DNA from: an uncultured Bacillaceae bacterium
GTDB taxonomy: Bacteria; Bacillota; Bacilli; Bacillales; Caldibacillaceae
DNA length: 64,000 nucleotides
Direction of reading: 5' to 3'
NCBI GenBank assembly: GCA_937951955.1
Contig: CALGAD010000016.1
Coordinates: 36,688-100,687 of the forward strand
The first letter of the stretch is position 1. Each line of letters begins with the position of its first letter. The translations under genes were made by a program, and so were the position numbers. Under the pieces are notes generated by a model. The model saw nothing but the letters and a program-made list of their open reading frames with translations. It did not search any database and was not told the origin of the DNA. Shown one piece after another: positions 35,939 through 44,457 of this stretch.

Positions 35939-35979
35939 ATAGGATGAAATTATCATACATAATCAAGGAGAGACCCTTC

Positions 35980-36999
35980 GTGTTTTTGAAAATATGGCAG
36001 GATATCAAAAAGAAAAAATTTGCACCGCTTTACCTATTATATGGAAAGGAAGATTTTTTAATTCAGGAAACGAAAAATTTAATCATCCATGAAGCTTTGG
36101 ATGAACAGGATATGGATTTGAACCTCAATGTTTATGATATGGAAGAGACTGGTGTGGAAATTGCGGTGGAGGATTGCGAAACGATTCCTTTTTTCGGTGA
36201 AAGAAAGGTTGTCGTTATTCAAAACGCCTATTTTCTTACAGCAAGTAAGGAGACCGAGAAGGATAAGGTTGAACATAATGTGAAAGTCCTGGAACAATAC
36301 GCTACAAGCCCGGTCCCTTCCACCATTTTAATTATTGCGGCGCCTTATGAGAAATTGGATGAACGGAAACGCATCACGAAGACATTAAAGAAACAGGCGA
36401 CTGTACTCGAAGCGAAAGAATTGTCGGAACAAGAAGCGATACAATGGATGTTACACTTTGTGGAAGAGCGGGGGGGCGCGATGGACCGGGAGGGTGCGGA
36501 AAGATTATTCCAGTTAATCGGACCGAATTTAGCGATTATCCATAATGAACTGAACAAACTGTTATTATATAGCGATGGCGCGCTCATCACTGATCAGATG
36601 GTTGAGCAAATGGTGGCGAAATCGCTAGAGGATAATATATTTGATTTAGTCGATAATGTGGTACAAAAAAGATTGGATAAGTGTTTGGAAATCTACCACG
36701 ATTTATTAAAACAAAATGAAGAACCGATTAAAATCGTCGCGGTGATCGCCTCACAATTGCGGTTACTATATCAGGTGAAGACTTTGATGGATAAAGGGTT
36801 TGGTCAAAAGCAGATCGCCTCACAACTGAAAGTTCATCCGTTCCGGGTAAAACTGGCGATGGGAAAGACGAAACAATTCCCGCTTAAGAAAATATTACAG
36901 ATGCTCAATGACCTGGCAGATATGGACTATCGCATGAAAACGGGCGGGGGTAATCGCGAAAAGCTGTTAGAATTATTTTTTATGAAACATATTCATTAA
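35980..36999 (+). CDS. holA: DNA polymerase III delta subunit (YqeN)
   Basis: 339 residues; clamp loader subunit that opens the beta clamp. The N-terminal PLYLLYGKEDFLIQE block (about 17-31) resembles a degenerate Walker A region; C-terminal HPFRVKLA and MKTGGGNREKLLELFF are typical of HolA. GTG 35980 follows AAGGAGA with nine-base spacing; an extension to 35917 overlaps the terminator and is rejected. Confidence 0.94.
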   Translation: MFLKIWQDIKKKKFAPLYLLYGKEDFLIQETKNLIIHEALDEQDMDLNLNVYDMEETGVEIAVEDCETIPFFGERKVVVIQNAYFLTASKETEKDKVEHNVKVLEQYATSPVPSTILIIAAPYEKLDERKRITKTLKKQATVLEAKELSEQEAIQWMLHFVEERGGAMDREGAERLFQLIGPNLAIIHNELNKLLLYSDGALITDQMVEQMVAKSLEDNIFDLVDNVVQKRLDKCLEIYHDLLKQNEEPIKIVAVIASQLRLLYQVKTLMDKGFGQKQIASQLKVHPFRVKLAMGKTKQFPLKKILQMLNDLADMDYRMKTGGGNREKLLELFFMKHIH

Positions 37000-37006
37000 A
37001 AAAACG

Positions 37007-37033
37007 GGTCCGGGTATCATACCGGACCTTTTT
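37007..37033 (+). terminator. Terminator after holA
   Basis: GGTCCGGGTA pairs with TACCGGACC across TCA (37007-37028), then five T. Confidence 0.92.
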
Positions 37034-37058
37034 CGTTGCAAATGTATTGTGAGACAGG

Positions 37059-37124
37059 AAAAAAGCATATGTTTTCCGTTACCAGAAGGTTTACCCTGTT
37101 CTGGCAAGAAGAACATATGCTTTA
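37059..37124 (-). terminator. Terminator of rpsT
   Basis: Read on the minus strand, AGCATATGTT (37121-37112) pairs with AACATATGCT (37073-37064), enclosing a CCAGAA/TTCTGG inner stem, and is followed by TTTTTT. Confidence 0.85.
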
Positions 37125-37149
37125 CCGCGCTTCATTGCACATCAAGTGA

Positions 37150-37416
37150 TTAGCCAATCAAGCTATTGACTTTGTTATAAAGTTTGGATTTATAACGGTT
37201 TGCCGTATTTTTATGGATAATTCCTTTTTGTGCAGCTTTATCTATTTTACGAACTGCTAATTTTAGCGTTTCTTTCGCAGTTTCCACATCGTTCGCATTC
37301 ACTGCTTGTTCTACTTTTTTCATGTAAGTGCGCATTTCGGATTTTTTCGCCATGTTGCGAACCCGTCTCTTTTCGTTTGTTTCAATTCGTTTAATCGCAG
37401 ATTTAATATTTGCCAA
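37150..37416 (-). CDS. rpsT: 30S ribosomal protein S20
   Basis: 88 residues, Lys/Arg-rich helical bundle binding 16S rRNA. The start is TTG 37416, giving MANIKSAIKRI; it lies six bases after AGGAGGTG. GTG 37425 in the same frame falls inside that binding site. The non-ATG start fits the known weak-start regulation of rpsT in other bacteria. Confidence 0.96.
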   Translation of the reverse strand: MANIKSAIKRIETNEKRRVRNMAKKSEMRTYMKKVEQAVNANDVETAKETLKLAVRKIDKAAQKGIIHKNTANRYKSKLYNKVNSLIG

Positions 37417-37601
37417 TCTTTTCACCTCCTACTAAAGAAGCCAAAAATACGAGTCGTCCATATTCATATAGAACAAAAGTAATTTTACCAGACGATTAAA
37501 AAATATGCAATAGGAAGCGGGAACAATCCGTTCGAATGAATAGGTCAATTTTGGAAATAATGGATAATTGAAATGAAATTTCGCAGAAAGGAACGAGCAC
37601 G

Positions 37602-38711
37602 ATGGAAGAAGAGTTGCAAAAATATGCGGTCCGGACGGATTTAGCCGTTGAAGCAAGAGAGATGGTCATGGAGGAAGAAGAAAAAACAGGGAAAAAGGCC
37701 AGGGATTTACAAGGAGTAATCGTAAAGGAAAGAATGGAAGGGGAAATCCAGATTACCGAGGTCGAAATTACCGAAGAAGGAGCGGAAACGATCGGGAAAA
37801 AGGCGGGACATTATTTAACGATCGCCTCCCAGGGAGTCCGGCGTCAGGATGAGGAACTGGAATTGCAAACGGGCCAGGTTTTTGCCAAAGAATTCAACCG
37901 CTTTTTGAATTTGAAGGGCATTGAAAAGGATGCGAGCTGCTTAATTGTTGGTCTCGGTAATCGTAATGTGACTCCCGATGCATTAGGTCCTATCGTTTGT
38001 GAAAACGTGTTGATCACCAAACATTTACTTGATTTACCGTATGAAACCTTGCATGAAGGATACCGTCCCGTTAGTGCCATCGCACCTGGCGTGATGGGAG
38101 TGACCGGCATCGAAACGAGCGATATTATTTTCGGTGTTGTGCAGAAAACAAAACCGGATTTTGTCATCGTTATTGATGCACTGGCATCCCGCTCCCTGGA
38201 ACGGGTCAATGCCACGATTCAAATCTCCGATACGGGCATCCATCCCGGTTCCGGTGTCGGCAATAAAAGAAAGGAGATTAGTGAAAAAACGTTAGGGGTG
38301 CCGACGTTTGCTATTGGCGTTCCAACCGTTGTCGATGCCGTTTCCATCACAAGCGATACAATTGATTATATATTAAAACATTTCGGGAGGGAATTGCGGG
38401 AAGGAAACCGGCCATCCCGAGCGCTGGCGCCTGCCGGATTAACATTCGGAGAAAAGAAAAAGCTTTCTGAAGACGACATGCCCGATGAAGAAAAGCGGAA
38501 AACGTTTCTCGGTATCGTCGGCCTCTTAAGTGAAGAAGAAAAGCGGTCGTTGATTCGCGAAGTGCTTGCTCCTTTGGGACATAATCTCATGGTGACACCG
38601 AAGGAAGTGGACATGTTCATTGTCCGGATGGCCAATATTATTGCAACCGGTTTAAATAGTGCTTTGCATCCAGCTGTGAATGAGGATAATACCGGTTTTC
38701 TAACCCATTAA
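37602..38711 (+). CDS. gpr: Germination protease GPR
   Basis: 369 residues. Zymogen protease that degrades small acid-soluble spore proteins at germination. By comparison with B. megaterium GPR, self-processing should cut between Asp13 and Leu14 in VRTDLAVE, so the propeptide is 13 residues here. The GLGNRNVTPDALGP block (about 117-130) is a family signature. A possible sigma-G/F -35 element TGAATA lies at 37537-37542. ATG 37602 follows AAAGGAACG. spoIIP, usually next, is missing. Confidence 0.96.
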   Translation: MEEELQKYAVRTDLAVEAREMVMEEEEKTGKKARDLQGVIVKERMEGEIQITEVEITEEGAETIGKKAGHYLTIASQGVRRQDEELELQTGQVFAKEFNRFLNLKGIEKDASCLIVGLGNRNVTPDALGPIVCENVLITKHLLDLPYETLHEGYRPVSAIAPGVMGVTGIETSDIIFGVVQKTKPDFVIVIDALASRSLERVNATIQISDTGIHPGSGVGNKRKEISEKTLGVPTFAIGVPTVVDAVSITSDTIDYILKHFGRELREGNRPSRALAPAGLTFGEKKKLSEDDMPDEEKRKTFLGIVGLLSEEEKRSLIREVLAPLGHNLMVTPKEVDMFIVRMANIIATGLNSALHPAVNEDNTGFLTH

Positions 38712-38798
38712 TAATGACAATTCTAGCAATCAGGTCTATTTATTTACCTGATGGACATAATTATTAGATAAGAATTGATTTTTTAAAGGGTGAGGGAC

Positions 38799-39119
38799 AT
38801 GTTCCGGTTTTTCGTCAAAACGGCTGGATTAATGATCGTTCTTTTGATTGGAATTATCATCGGCATGCAAGAAGCCCATACCGGAATCTTAAAGATGTCA
38901 GGTTATGACGATCTTCGTTTTAAAAATGTGCTCGATATTGAAAAAACAGAGGACGGTGAAATGGAAGCGATCGTTCTCGGCGAGCAAATATCGAGTCACC
39001 ACTTAGAAGAAAAGAAAAAAATACTCGAAGATTTGAATGCCAATCACATCTTGACGGATTTAACAAAAGGATTTAATGAGTTTTTTTCAGATTTGATCAC
39101 GAAAATCTTGCCTGAATAA
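38799..39119 (+). CDS. YqxA family protein (DUF3679)
   Basis: 106 residues: one membrane segment (about 7-25) and a charged exterior or cytoplasmic tail. In B. subtilis yqxA follows spoIIP between gpr and lepA; that location and sequence pattern support the call. Function unknown. ATG 38799 after AAAGGGTGAGG; GTG 38790 is within the site. Confidence 0.8.
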   Translation: MFRFFVKTAGLMIVLLIGIIIGMQEAHTGILKMSGYDDLRFKNVLDIEKTEDGEMEAIVLGEQISSHHLEEKKKILEDLNANHILTDLTKGFNEFFSDLITKILPE

Positions 39120-39131
39120 TGAACGATTGGT

Positions 39132-39176
39132 AAAGACCATGATGCAAAAATTGTTTTTGCATCATGGTCTTTTTTA
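39132..39176 (+). terminator. Terminator after yqxA
   Basis: AAAGACCATGATGCAAAAA (39132-39150) pairs with its complement beginning 39154, then six T. An extended -10 TGCTATAAT (39254-39262) for lepA follows. Confidence 0.93.
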
Positions 39177-39401
39177 TTCTATTAAAAAGATCGAACTCTA
39201 TTGAAAAAATGCAGCAATGATAAGAAGTTCCGTTTTTTGTTCCTGGTAAAATATGCTATAATCATTGCTAGTGATTTTCTTATTATGTAGTGATAGGATG
39301 AAATGCGGCAAATTTAATTATTATCGTTATATAATGTTCATCCTAATAAAGATGGCTTTAACGAGCTTTTTATTAAGAAGCGTATATCAGGAGTGACAAA
39401 C

Positions 39402-41228
39402 ATGAATCGTGAAGAAAAATTAAACCGGCAAAAACGGATTCGTAATTTTTCCATCATTGCCCATATTGACCACGGGAAATCTACTTTAGCCGATCGGATT
39501 TTAGAACGAACGAATGCCCTATCCGAGCGGGAGATGACAGACCAGCTCCTTGACTCCATGGATTTAGAACGGGAGCGGGGTATTACGATCAAATTGAATG
39601 CCGTCGAATTAACATATACAGCCAGGGATGGAAATGAGTATATTTTGCACTTAATCGATACACCTGGACATGTCGATTTTACATATGAAGTTTCCAGAAG
39701 TCTCGCTGCCTGTGAAGGTGCGATATTAGTTGTCGATGCAGCCCAAGGGGTGGAAGCCCAAACGCTCGCAAACGTGTATCTGGCTATCGATCATGATCTA
39801 GAAATTATTCCCGTTATCAATAAAATCGATTTACCGAATGCCGATCCGGAATACGTGCGACAAGAAATTGAAGATGTTATCGGTATCGATGCCTCAGAAG
39901 CTGTTTTAGCGTCTGCGAAAAAAGGAATCGGGATCGAGGAAATTCTGGAACAGATTGTTGAAAAAGTGCCAGCCCCCAACGGTGATCCAGATGCCCCCCT
40001 TCAGGCGCTCATTTTCGACTCCCAGTACGACCCGTATCGCGGCGTCATCGCGCTGATCCGTGTCAAAGAAGGGTCCGTAAAAGTCGGCGATAAAATTCGC
40101 ATGATGTCATCAGGCAAAGAATTTGAAGTGACGGAATTAGGGGTACTGACCCCGCGGGAAGAAAAACGGGATGAGCTCATGGTGGGGGATGTAGGTTATC
40201 TGGCTGCTTCCATCAAAGATGTAAAAGATACCCGGGTCGGGGATACGATCACCCTGGCCAATAATCCGGCGGAAAATCCGCTACCGGGATACCGGAAATT
40301 AAATCCGATGGTTTATTGCGGGATGTATCCGGTCGATTCAGGAAAATATAATGATTTGCGCGAAGCCCTCGATAAATTGCAATTGAACGATGCTGCTTTA
40401 CAGTTCGAGCCGGAAACATCGCAAGCCCTTGGTTTCGGATTTCGCTGCGGATTTTTAGGTCTACTCCATATGGAAATCGTTCAAGAGCGCATTGAACGGG
40501 AATTTAACATTGATATCATCACGACCGCACCTAGCGTTATTTACCACGTTTACAAGACAGACGGGACACTAGTTCCGGTTGATAACCCTGCGAAAATGCC
40601 GGAACGACAGGAAATCGATCGAATTGAAGAACCGTATGTGGAAGCCCGTATTATGGCACCGAATGACTATGTCGGTGCGATTATGGAACTATGTCAAAAT
40701 AAGCGGGGGATTTTCAAAGATATGCAATACCTGGATGATGTGCGCGTATCCATTGTGTATGAAATCCCGCTGTCAGAAATCGTTTATGATTTCTTTGATC
40801 AATTGAAATCGAGCACCCGGGGATACGCATCCTTTGACTATGACATTATCGGTTATCGCGAATCCAATCTCGTGAAGGAAGATATCTTGATCAATGGCGA
40901 GAAAGTGGATGCCCTCAGCTTTATCGTGCACAGGGATCAGGCATACCACCGGGGTAGAGCGATTGTGGAAAAATTAAAAGAAATCATCCCCCGGCAACAG
41001 TTCGAAGTACCGATTCAGGCGGCGATCGGGACGAAAATTATCGCCCGTTCGACGATTAAAGCCTTGCGTAAAAACGTGTTAGCGAAGCTGTACGGTGGAG
41101 ACGTGTCCCGGAAAAAGAAACTGCTTGAAAAACAAAAAGAAGGAAAGAAACGGATGAAACAAATCGGATCCGTTGAAATTCCCCAGGAAGCCTTCATGGC
41201 TGTATTGAAACTGGATGAGGACGAATAA
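39402..41228 (+). CDS. lepA: Elongation factor 4 (LepA)
   Basis: 608 residues. Translational GTPase that acts on ribosomes during initiation or stalled translocation. G1 AHIDHGKST (about 20-28), G3 DTPGH (about 88-92), G4 NKID (about 142-145); the LepA-specific C-terminal domain ends near VLKLDEDE. ATG 39402 follows AGGAGTG. Confidence 0.98.
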   Translation: MNREEKLNRQKRIRNFSIIAHIDHGKSTLADRILERTNALSEREMTDQLLDSMDLERERGITIKLNAVELTYTARDGNEYILHLIDTPGHVDFTYEVSRSLAACEGAILVVDAAQGVEAQTLANVYLAIDHDLEIIPVINKIDLPNADPEYVRQEIEDVIGIDASEAVLASAKKGIGIEEILEQIVEKVPAPNGDPDAPLQALIFDSQYDPYRGVIALIRVKEGSVKVGDKIRMMSSGKEFEVTELGVLTPREEKRDELMVGDVGYLAASIKDVKDTRVGDTITLANNPAENPLPGYRKLNPMVYCGMYPVDSGKYNDLREALDKLQLNDAALQFEPETSQALGFGFRCGFLGLLHMEIVQERIEREFNIDIITTAPSVIYHVYKTDGTLVPVDNPAKMPERQEIDRIEEPYVEARIMAPNDYVGAIMELCQNKRGIFKDMQYLDDVRVSIVYEIPLSEIVYDFFDQLKSSTRGYASFDYDIIGYRESNLVKEDILINGEKVDALSFIVHRDQAYHRGRAIVEKLKEIIPRQQFEVPIQAAIGTKIIARSTIKALRKNVLAKLYGGDVSRKKKLLEKQKEGKKRMKQIGSVEIPQEAFMAVLKLDEDE

Positions 41229-41254
41229 TCCCGTTCTTTTTCATATAGGAGCTG

Positions 41255-41296
41255 AAGACTGTCCCCCAAGCTTTTTGCGGGACAGTCCTTATTTTC
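41255..41296 (+). terminator. Terminator between lepA and hemW
   Basis: GACTGTCCC (41257-41265) and GGGACAGTC (41279-41287), then CTTATTTTC. The weak T-tract may permit read-through to hemW. Confidence 0.75.
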
Positions 41297-41314
41297 AGAA
41301 AAGGTTGTGATCAT

Positions 41315-42451
41315 TTGGCAAAGGCGATCTATATCCATATACCTTTTTGTACGCAAATTTGCCATTACTGTAGCTTCAACAAAGTATTGATGAAAGGCCA
41401 ACCGGTGGATGAATATCTCGATGCATTAATTAAAGAAATTGACTTAACGTTTGCGCAAATTCCTCCTCGTTCCATCCAGACGATCTATATCGGCGGGGGT
41501 ACACCGACTGCTTTATCGGAAAAACAACTGCAAGTGTTGCTTGAGGCCCTTCACTCCCTTGTCTCGCTGGAAAGTCATTACGAATTTACGATGGAAGCCA
41601 ATCCAGGTGATTTGACGAAAGAGAAGCTCGCCATTTTACGGGAATATGGCGTAAACCGGTTAAGCATCGGTGTGCAGAGTTTCAATGATCGCTTGCTGGA
41701 ACGAATTGGCCGGAAGCATCGGGTAAACGATGTGTATCAATCGATCGCCATGGCCCGGGAGGAAGGTTTTACAAATATGAGCATCGATTTAATGTATGCA
41801 TTACCCGGGCAAACGATGAATGATGTCGTCCATTCCTTACAGGAATTTTTCCGCCTCGGCATCGAACATTGTTCGGCTTACTCGCTAATTGTTGAACCGA
41901 AAACGATTTTTTATAATTTATTGCAACGGGGAAAACTAAGATTACCCTCCCAGGATTTAGACGCAGATATGTACGAACTCATTATGAACGAAATGAACGA
42001 ACACGGGTATAATCAGTATGAAATATCCAATTACGCCCGACCAGGTTATGAAAGTAAACATAATTTAGTTTACTGGAATAACGATGAATATTACGGTTTT
42101 GGTGCCGGTGCTCATGCGTACTTGAATAAAACACGCCGCGCAAATATCAATCCGGTGCGCAAATATATTCAAACGCTGGCCGCTAATCAATTACCGATCA
42201 ATAGTGAAATCGCCTTAACTGAAAAAGATATCATGGAAGAGGAAATGATTCTCGGCCTTCGCAAAAATGAGGGTGTCTCGATTGCCCGCTTTATCGATAA
42301 ATTTGCCATTGATCCACTCAAACTTTATCAAACCCAAATCGATAAGCTCGAGAAAAATGGCTTAATTAAAGTGGTAGATGGTTTTATTCGGCTCACCCAT
42401 CGAGGTCGAATGCTCGGTAATAATGTGTTTATGGAATTTATTGGTAACTAA
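41315..42451 (+). CDS. hemW: Radical SAM heme chaperone HemW
   Basis: 378 residues. The radical SAM cluster motif CxxxCxxC is CTQICHYC (about 12-19), followed by the HemW-type Phe; GGGTPTAL (about 57-64) binds SAM. HemW proteins bind heme and were once annotated as oxygen-independent coproporphyrinogen oxidases. The start is TTG 41315. Sits between lepA and hrcA as in Bacillus. Confidence 0.94.
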   Translation: MAKAIYIHIPFCTQICHYCSFNKVLMKGQPVDEYLDALIKEIDLTFAQIPPRSIQTIYIGGGTPTALSEKQLQVLLEALHSLVSLESHYEFTMEANPGDLTKEKLAILREYGVNRLSIGVQSFNDRLLERIGRKHRVNDVYQSIAMAREEGFTNMSIDLMYALPGQTMNDVVHSLQEFFRLGIEHCSAYSLIVEPKTIFYNLLQRGKLRLPSQDLDADMYELIMNEMNEHGYNQYEISNYARPGYESKHNLVYWNNDEYYGFGAGAHAYLNKTRRANINPVRKYIQTLAANQLPINSEIALTEKDIMEEEMILGLRKNEGVSIARFIDKFAIDPLKLYQTQIDKLEKNGLIKVVDGFIRLTHRGRMLGNNVFMEFIGN

Positions 42452-42526
42452 TGCCGTTTGGTGACAAATTCCCTGCAAACCGCATGCCGCAACATCTTTC
42501 AATAATAAAGAAACTTTTCACATTTA

Positions 42527-42560
42527 TTGACAGATCAAGGCTAATTTGATATTTTATAAT
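42527..42560 (+). promoter_or_regulatory. Promoter of hrcA-dnaK operon
   Basis: TATAAT at 42555-42560; TTGACA at 42527-42532 is 22 bases upstream, longer than the optimum. The start of transcription would fall just at or within the CIRCE element, as expected for HrcA control. Confidence 0.6.
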
Positions 42561-42566
42561 GTAGGA

Positions 42567-42593
42567 TTAGCACTCAAGGGTGTTGAGTGCTAA
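42567..42593 (+). promoter_or_regulatory. CIRCE operator for HrcA
   Basis: TTAGCACTC (42567-42575), nine-base spacer, GAGTGCTAA (42585-42593): a perfect consensus CIRCE. HrcA binds it and represses the operon until heat shock titrates GroE. Confidence 0.98.
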
Positions 42594-42607
42594 AAGGAGT
42601 GAGGGGA

Positions 42608-43636
42608 ATGTTATCAGACCGCCAATTAATGATATTGCAGGTCATTATCGATGATTTTATCCGCTCTGCCCATCCAGTAGGTTCCCGGAGTTTGGCAAAG
42701 AAAAAAGGCATTTCCTTGAGTTCCGCAACGATTCGCAATGAAATGGCCGATTTAGAAGAGTTAGGTTTTATTGAAAAAACCCATGCTTCATCTGGCAGGA
42801 TTCCATCTGAGAAGGGTTATCGGTTTTATGTCGATCACTTGCTATCACCGGAGAAAATCGATTCCGTTGACATACAAAAAATCCGTTCGATTTTTGAAAC
42901 AAAGATTTTTGAGATTGAGGAAATTATTCAAAAATCTGCTTCCGTCCTCTCGGAATTAACCGAGTATACGGCAATTGCCCTGGGACCTACGGTTAAGGAA
43001 ACGAAATTGAATCGATTTCAAATTGTGCCCTTAAATGACCGTACAGCCGTAGCGATTATCGTGACCGATACCGGGCATATCGAGCACAGGGTATTTACAT
43101 TGCCGGAAACGGTGGCTGGTTCGGATTTAGAAAAAACTGTTAATATCTTGAACAGCCGGTTATCCGGTATCCCCCTTATTCAATTGCAAGATCGACTTGA
43201 AATAGAAGTACATGATCTGTTCAAGAAATATTTAGATAATTATCACACGATGTTTTCCGCGATGGTGGACGTCTTGGATATCCCGCCGGAAGATAAAATC
43301 TTTTATGGCGGTAAAACGAATATGCTGAAACAGCCGGAGTTCCAGGATATTAACAAACTCCAGCAAATCCTCAATGTATTAGAACAAGAAAAGCACGTAT
43401 CCTATATACTGAAAAACGTACCGTTAGGTATTCATGTGAAAATCGGTTCGGAAAACAAATTGAAAGAAATGCAAAATTGCAGCCTGATCACGGCGACGTA
43501 TCGCGTCGGGAATAAGGAAGTTGGAAAAATAGCTGTTTTAGGACCGAAGCGCATGAATTACGCGCGGGTGATTTCCGTATTAAATATTTTAAGCAAAAAC
43601 TTATCGTACGAATTGACGAAATTATATCTCGAATAA
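42608..43636 (+). CDS. hrcA: Heat-inducible transcriptional repressor HrcA
   Basis: 342 residues. Winged-helix DNA-binding domain (about 1-90, with SSATIRNEMADLEELGFIEK, 20 residues, near 47-66) and a GAF-like C-terminal domain. First gene of the operon; binds the CIRCE just upstream. ATG 42608 follows GTGAGGGG. Confidence 0.97.
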   Translation: MLSDRQLMILQVIIDDFIRSAHPVGSRSLAKKKGISLSSATIRNEMADLEELGFIEKTHASSGRIPSEKGYRFYVDHLLSPEKIDSVDIQKIRSIFETKIFEIEEIIQKSASVLSELTEYTAIALGPTVKETKLNRFQIVPLNDRTAVAIIVTDTGHIEHRVFTLPETVAGSDLEKTVNILNSRLSGIPLIQLQDRLEIEVHDLFKKYLDNYHTMFSAMVDVLDIPPEDKIFYGGKTNMLKQPEFQDINKLQQILNVLEQEKHVSYILKNVPLGIHVKIGSENKLKEMQNCSLITATYRVGNKEVGKIAVLGPKRMNYARVISVLNILSKNLSYELTKLYLE

Positions 43637-43759
43637 TGAAACTTTTTTGTCATAGTTTACGTAAGTAAGATGTCATGAAAATTGGTGAACAATTTTCATG
43701 ACTATTATTTGTTCATTTTTGCGGCTGGACCGCTTGGATATAGGTTAGGAGGTGACACC

Positions 43760-44428
43760 GTGCTCGAGAAAAATAATATACATAATGATGAAACAGTGGA
43801 AGAAGAGCATGTTGAAGAAGAACAGGTGCATAGCGAAGAAGTGCAAAATGAAGAAACAGAAGAAAAGATAAACCCGGAAGAGCCGACCGATGAAAGTGCT
43901 CAAGACGAAAAAGAAGATGTCCGGGATGAAGAATCAACCGATACAGATGAGAAAAGTGATGATGAAGTGGCAAAATTAACAGCTAGAATTCAAGAACTGG
44001 AAGCACAAATCGAAGAAAAGGAAAATAGACTCTTACGTTTACAGGCAGATTTCGATAACTACCGGAAACGTACCCGGAGCGAAATGGATTCCTTTAACAA
44101 ATATAAATCCCACGATTTAGCGCTCGAGCTCCTCAATTCCATCGATAATTTCGAGAGAGCGCTACAAACGGAAGCGCAAACGGAAGAAGGAAAGGCTATT
44201 TTAGAAGGTATGGAGATGGTATATAAAAGCATTCTGTCTGCCTTTGAAAAAGAAGGCATCAAACCGATTGAAGCTGTTGGACAGGAATTCGATCCGAAAT
44301 ACCATCATGCTGTCATGCAAGATCAAAATGAAAATTACGATTCCAATATCGTAACAGAAGAATTGCGCAAAGGATATATGATCAAGGACCGGGTATTACG
44401 TCCATCCATGGTAAAAGTCAATCAATAA
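43760..44428 (+). CDS. grpE: Nucleotide exchange factor GrpE
   Basis: 222 residues. Long acidic N-terminus (about 1-75), a coiled coil, LQADFDNYRKR (about 95-105), and the C-terminal beta domain. Releases ADP from DnaK. The start is GTG 43760 after AGGAGGTG; the open frame upstream to 43682 shows no conserved sequence. Confidence 0.95.
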   Translation: MLEKNNIHNDETVEEEHVEEEQVHSEEVQNEETEEKINPEEPTDESAQDEKEDVRDEESTDTDEKSDDEVAKLTARIQELEAQIEEKENRLLRLQADFDNYRKRTRSEMDSFNKYKSHDLALELLNSIDNFERALQTEAQTEEGKAILEGMEMVYKSILSAFEKEGIKPIEAVGQEFDPKYHHAVMQDQNENYDSNIVTEELRKGYMIKDRVLRPSMVKVNQ

Positions 44429-44457
44429 TTTGAAACGAAACTAGGAGGTTTTGGATA

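Noticed and set aside
38712..38798. Short ATCAGGT/ACCTGAT repeat as gpr terminator
   Set aside because: Stem is short and not followed by a T-run.
42452..42526. Possible small gene between hemW and hrcA
   Set aside because: No frame with a start, binding site or recognisable sequence.
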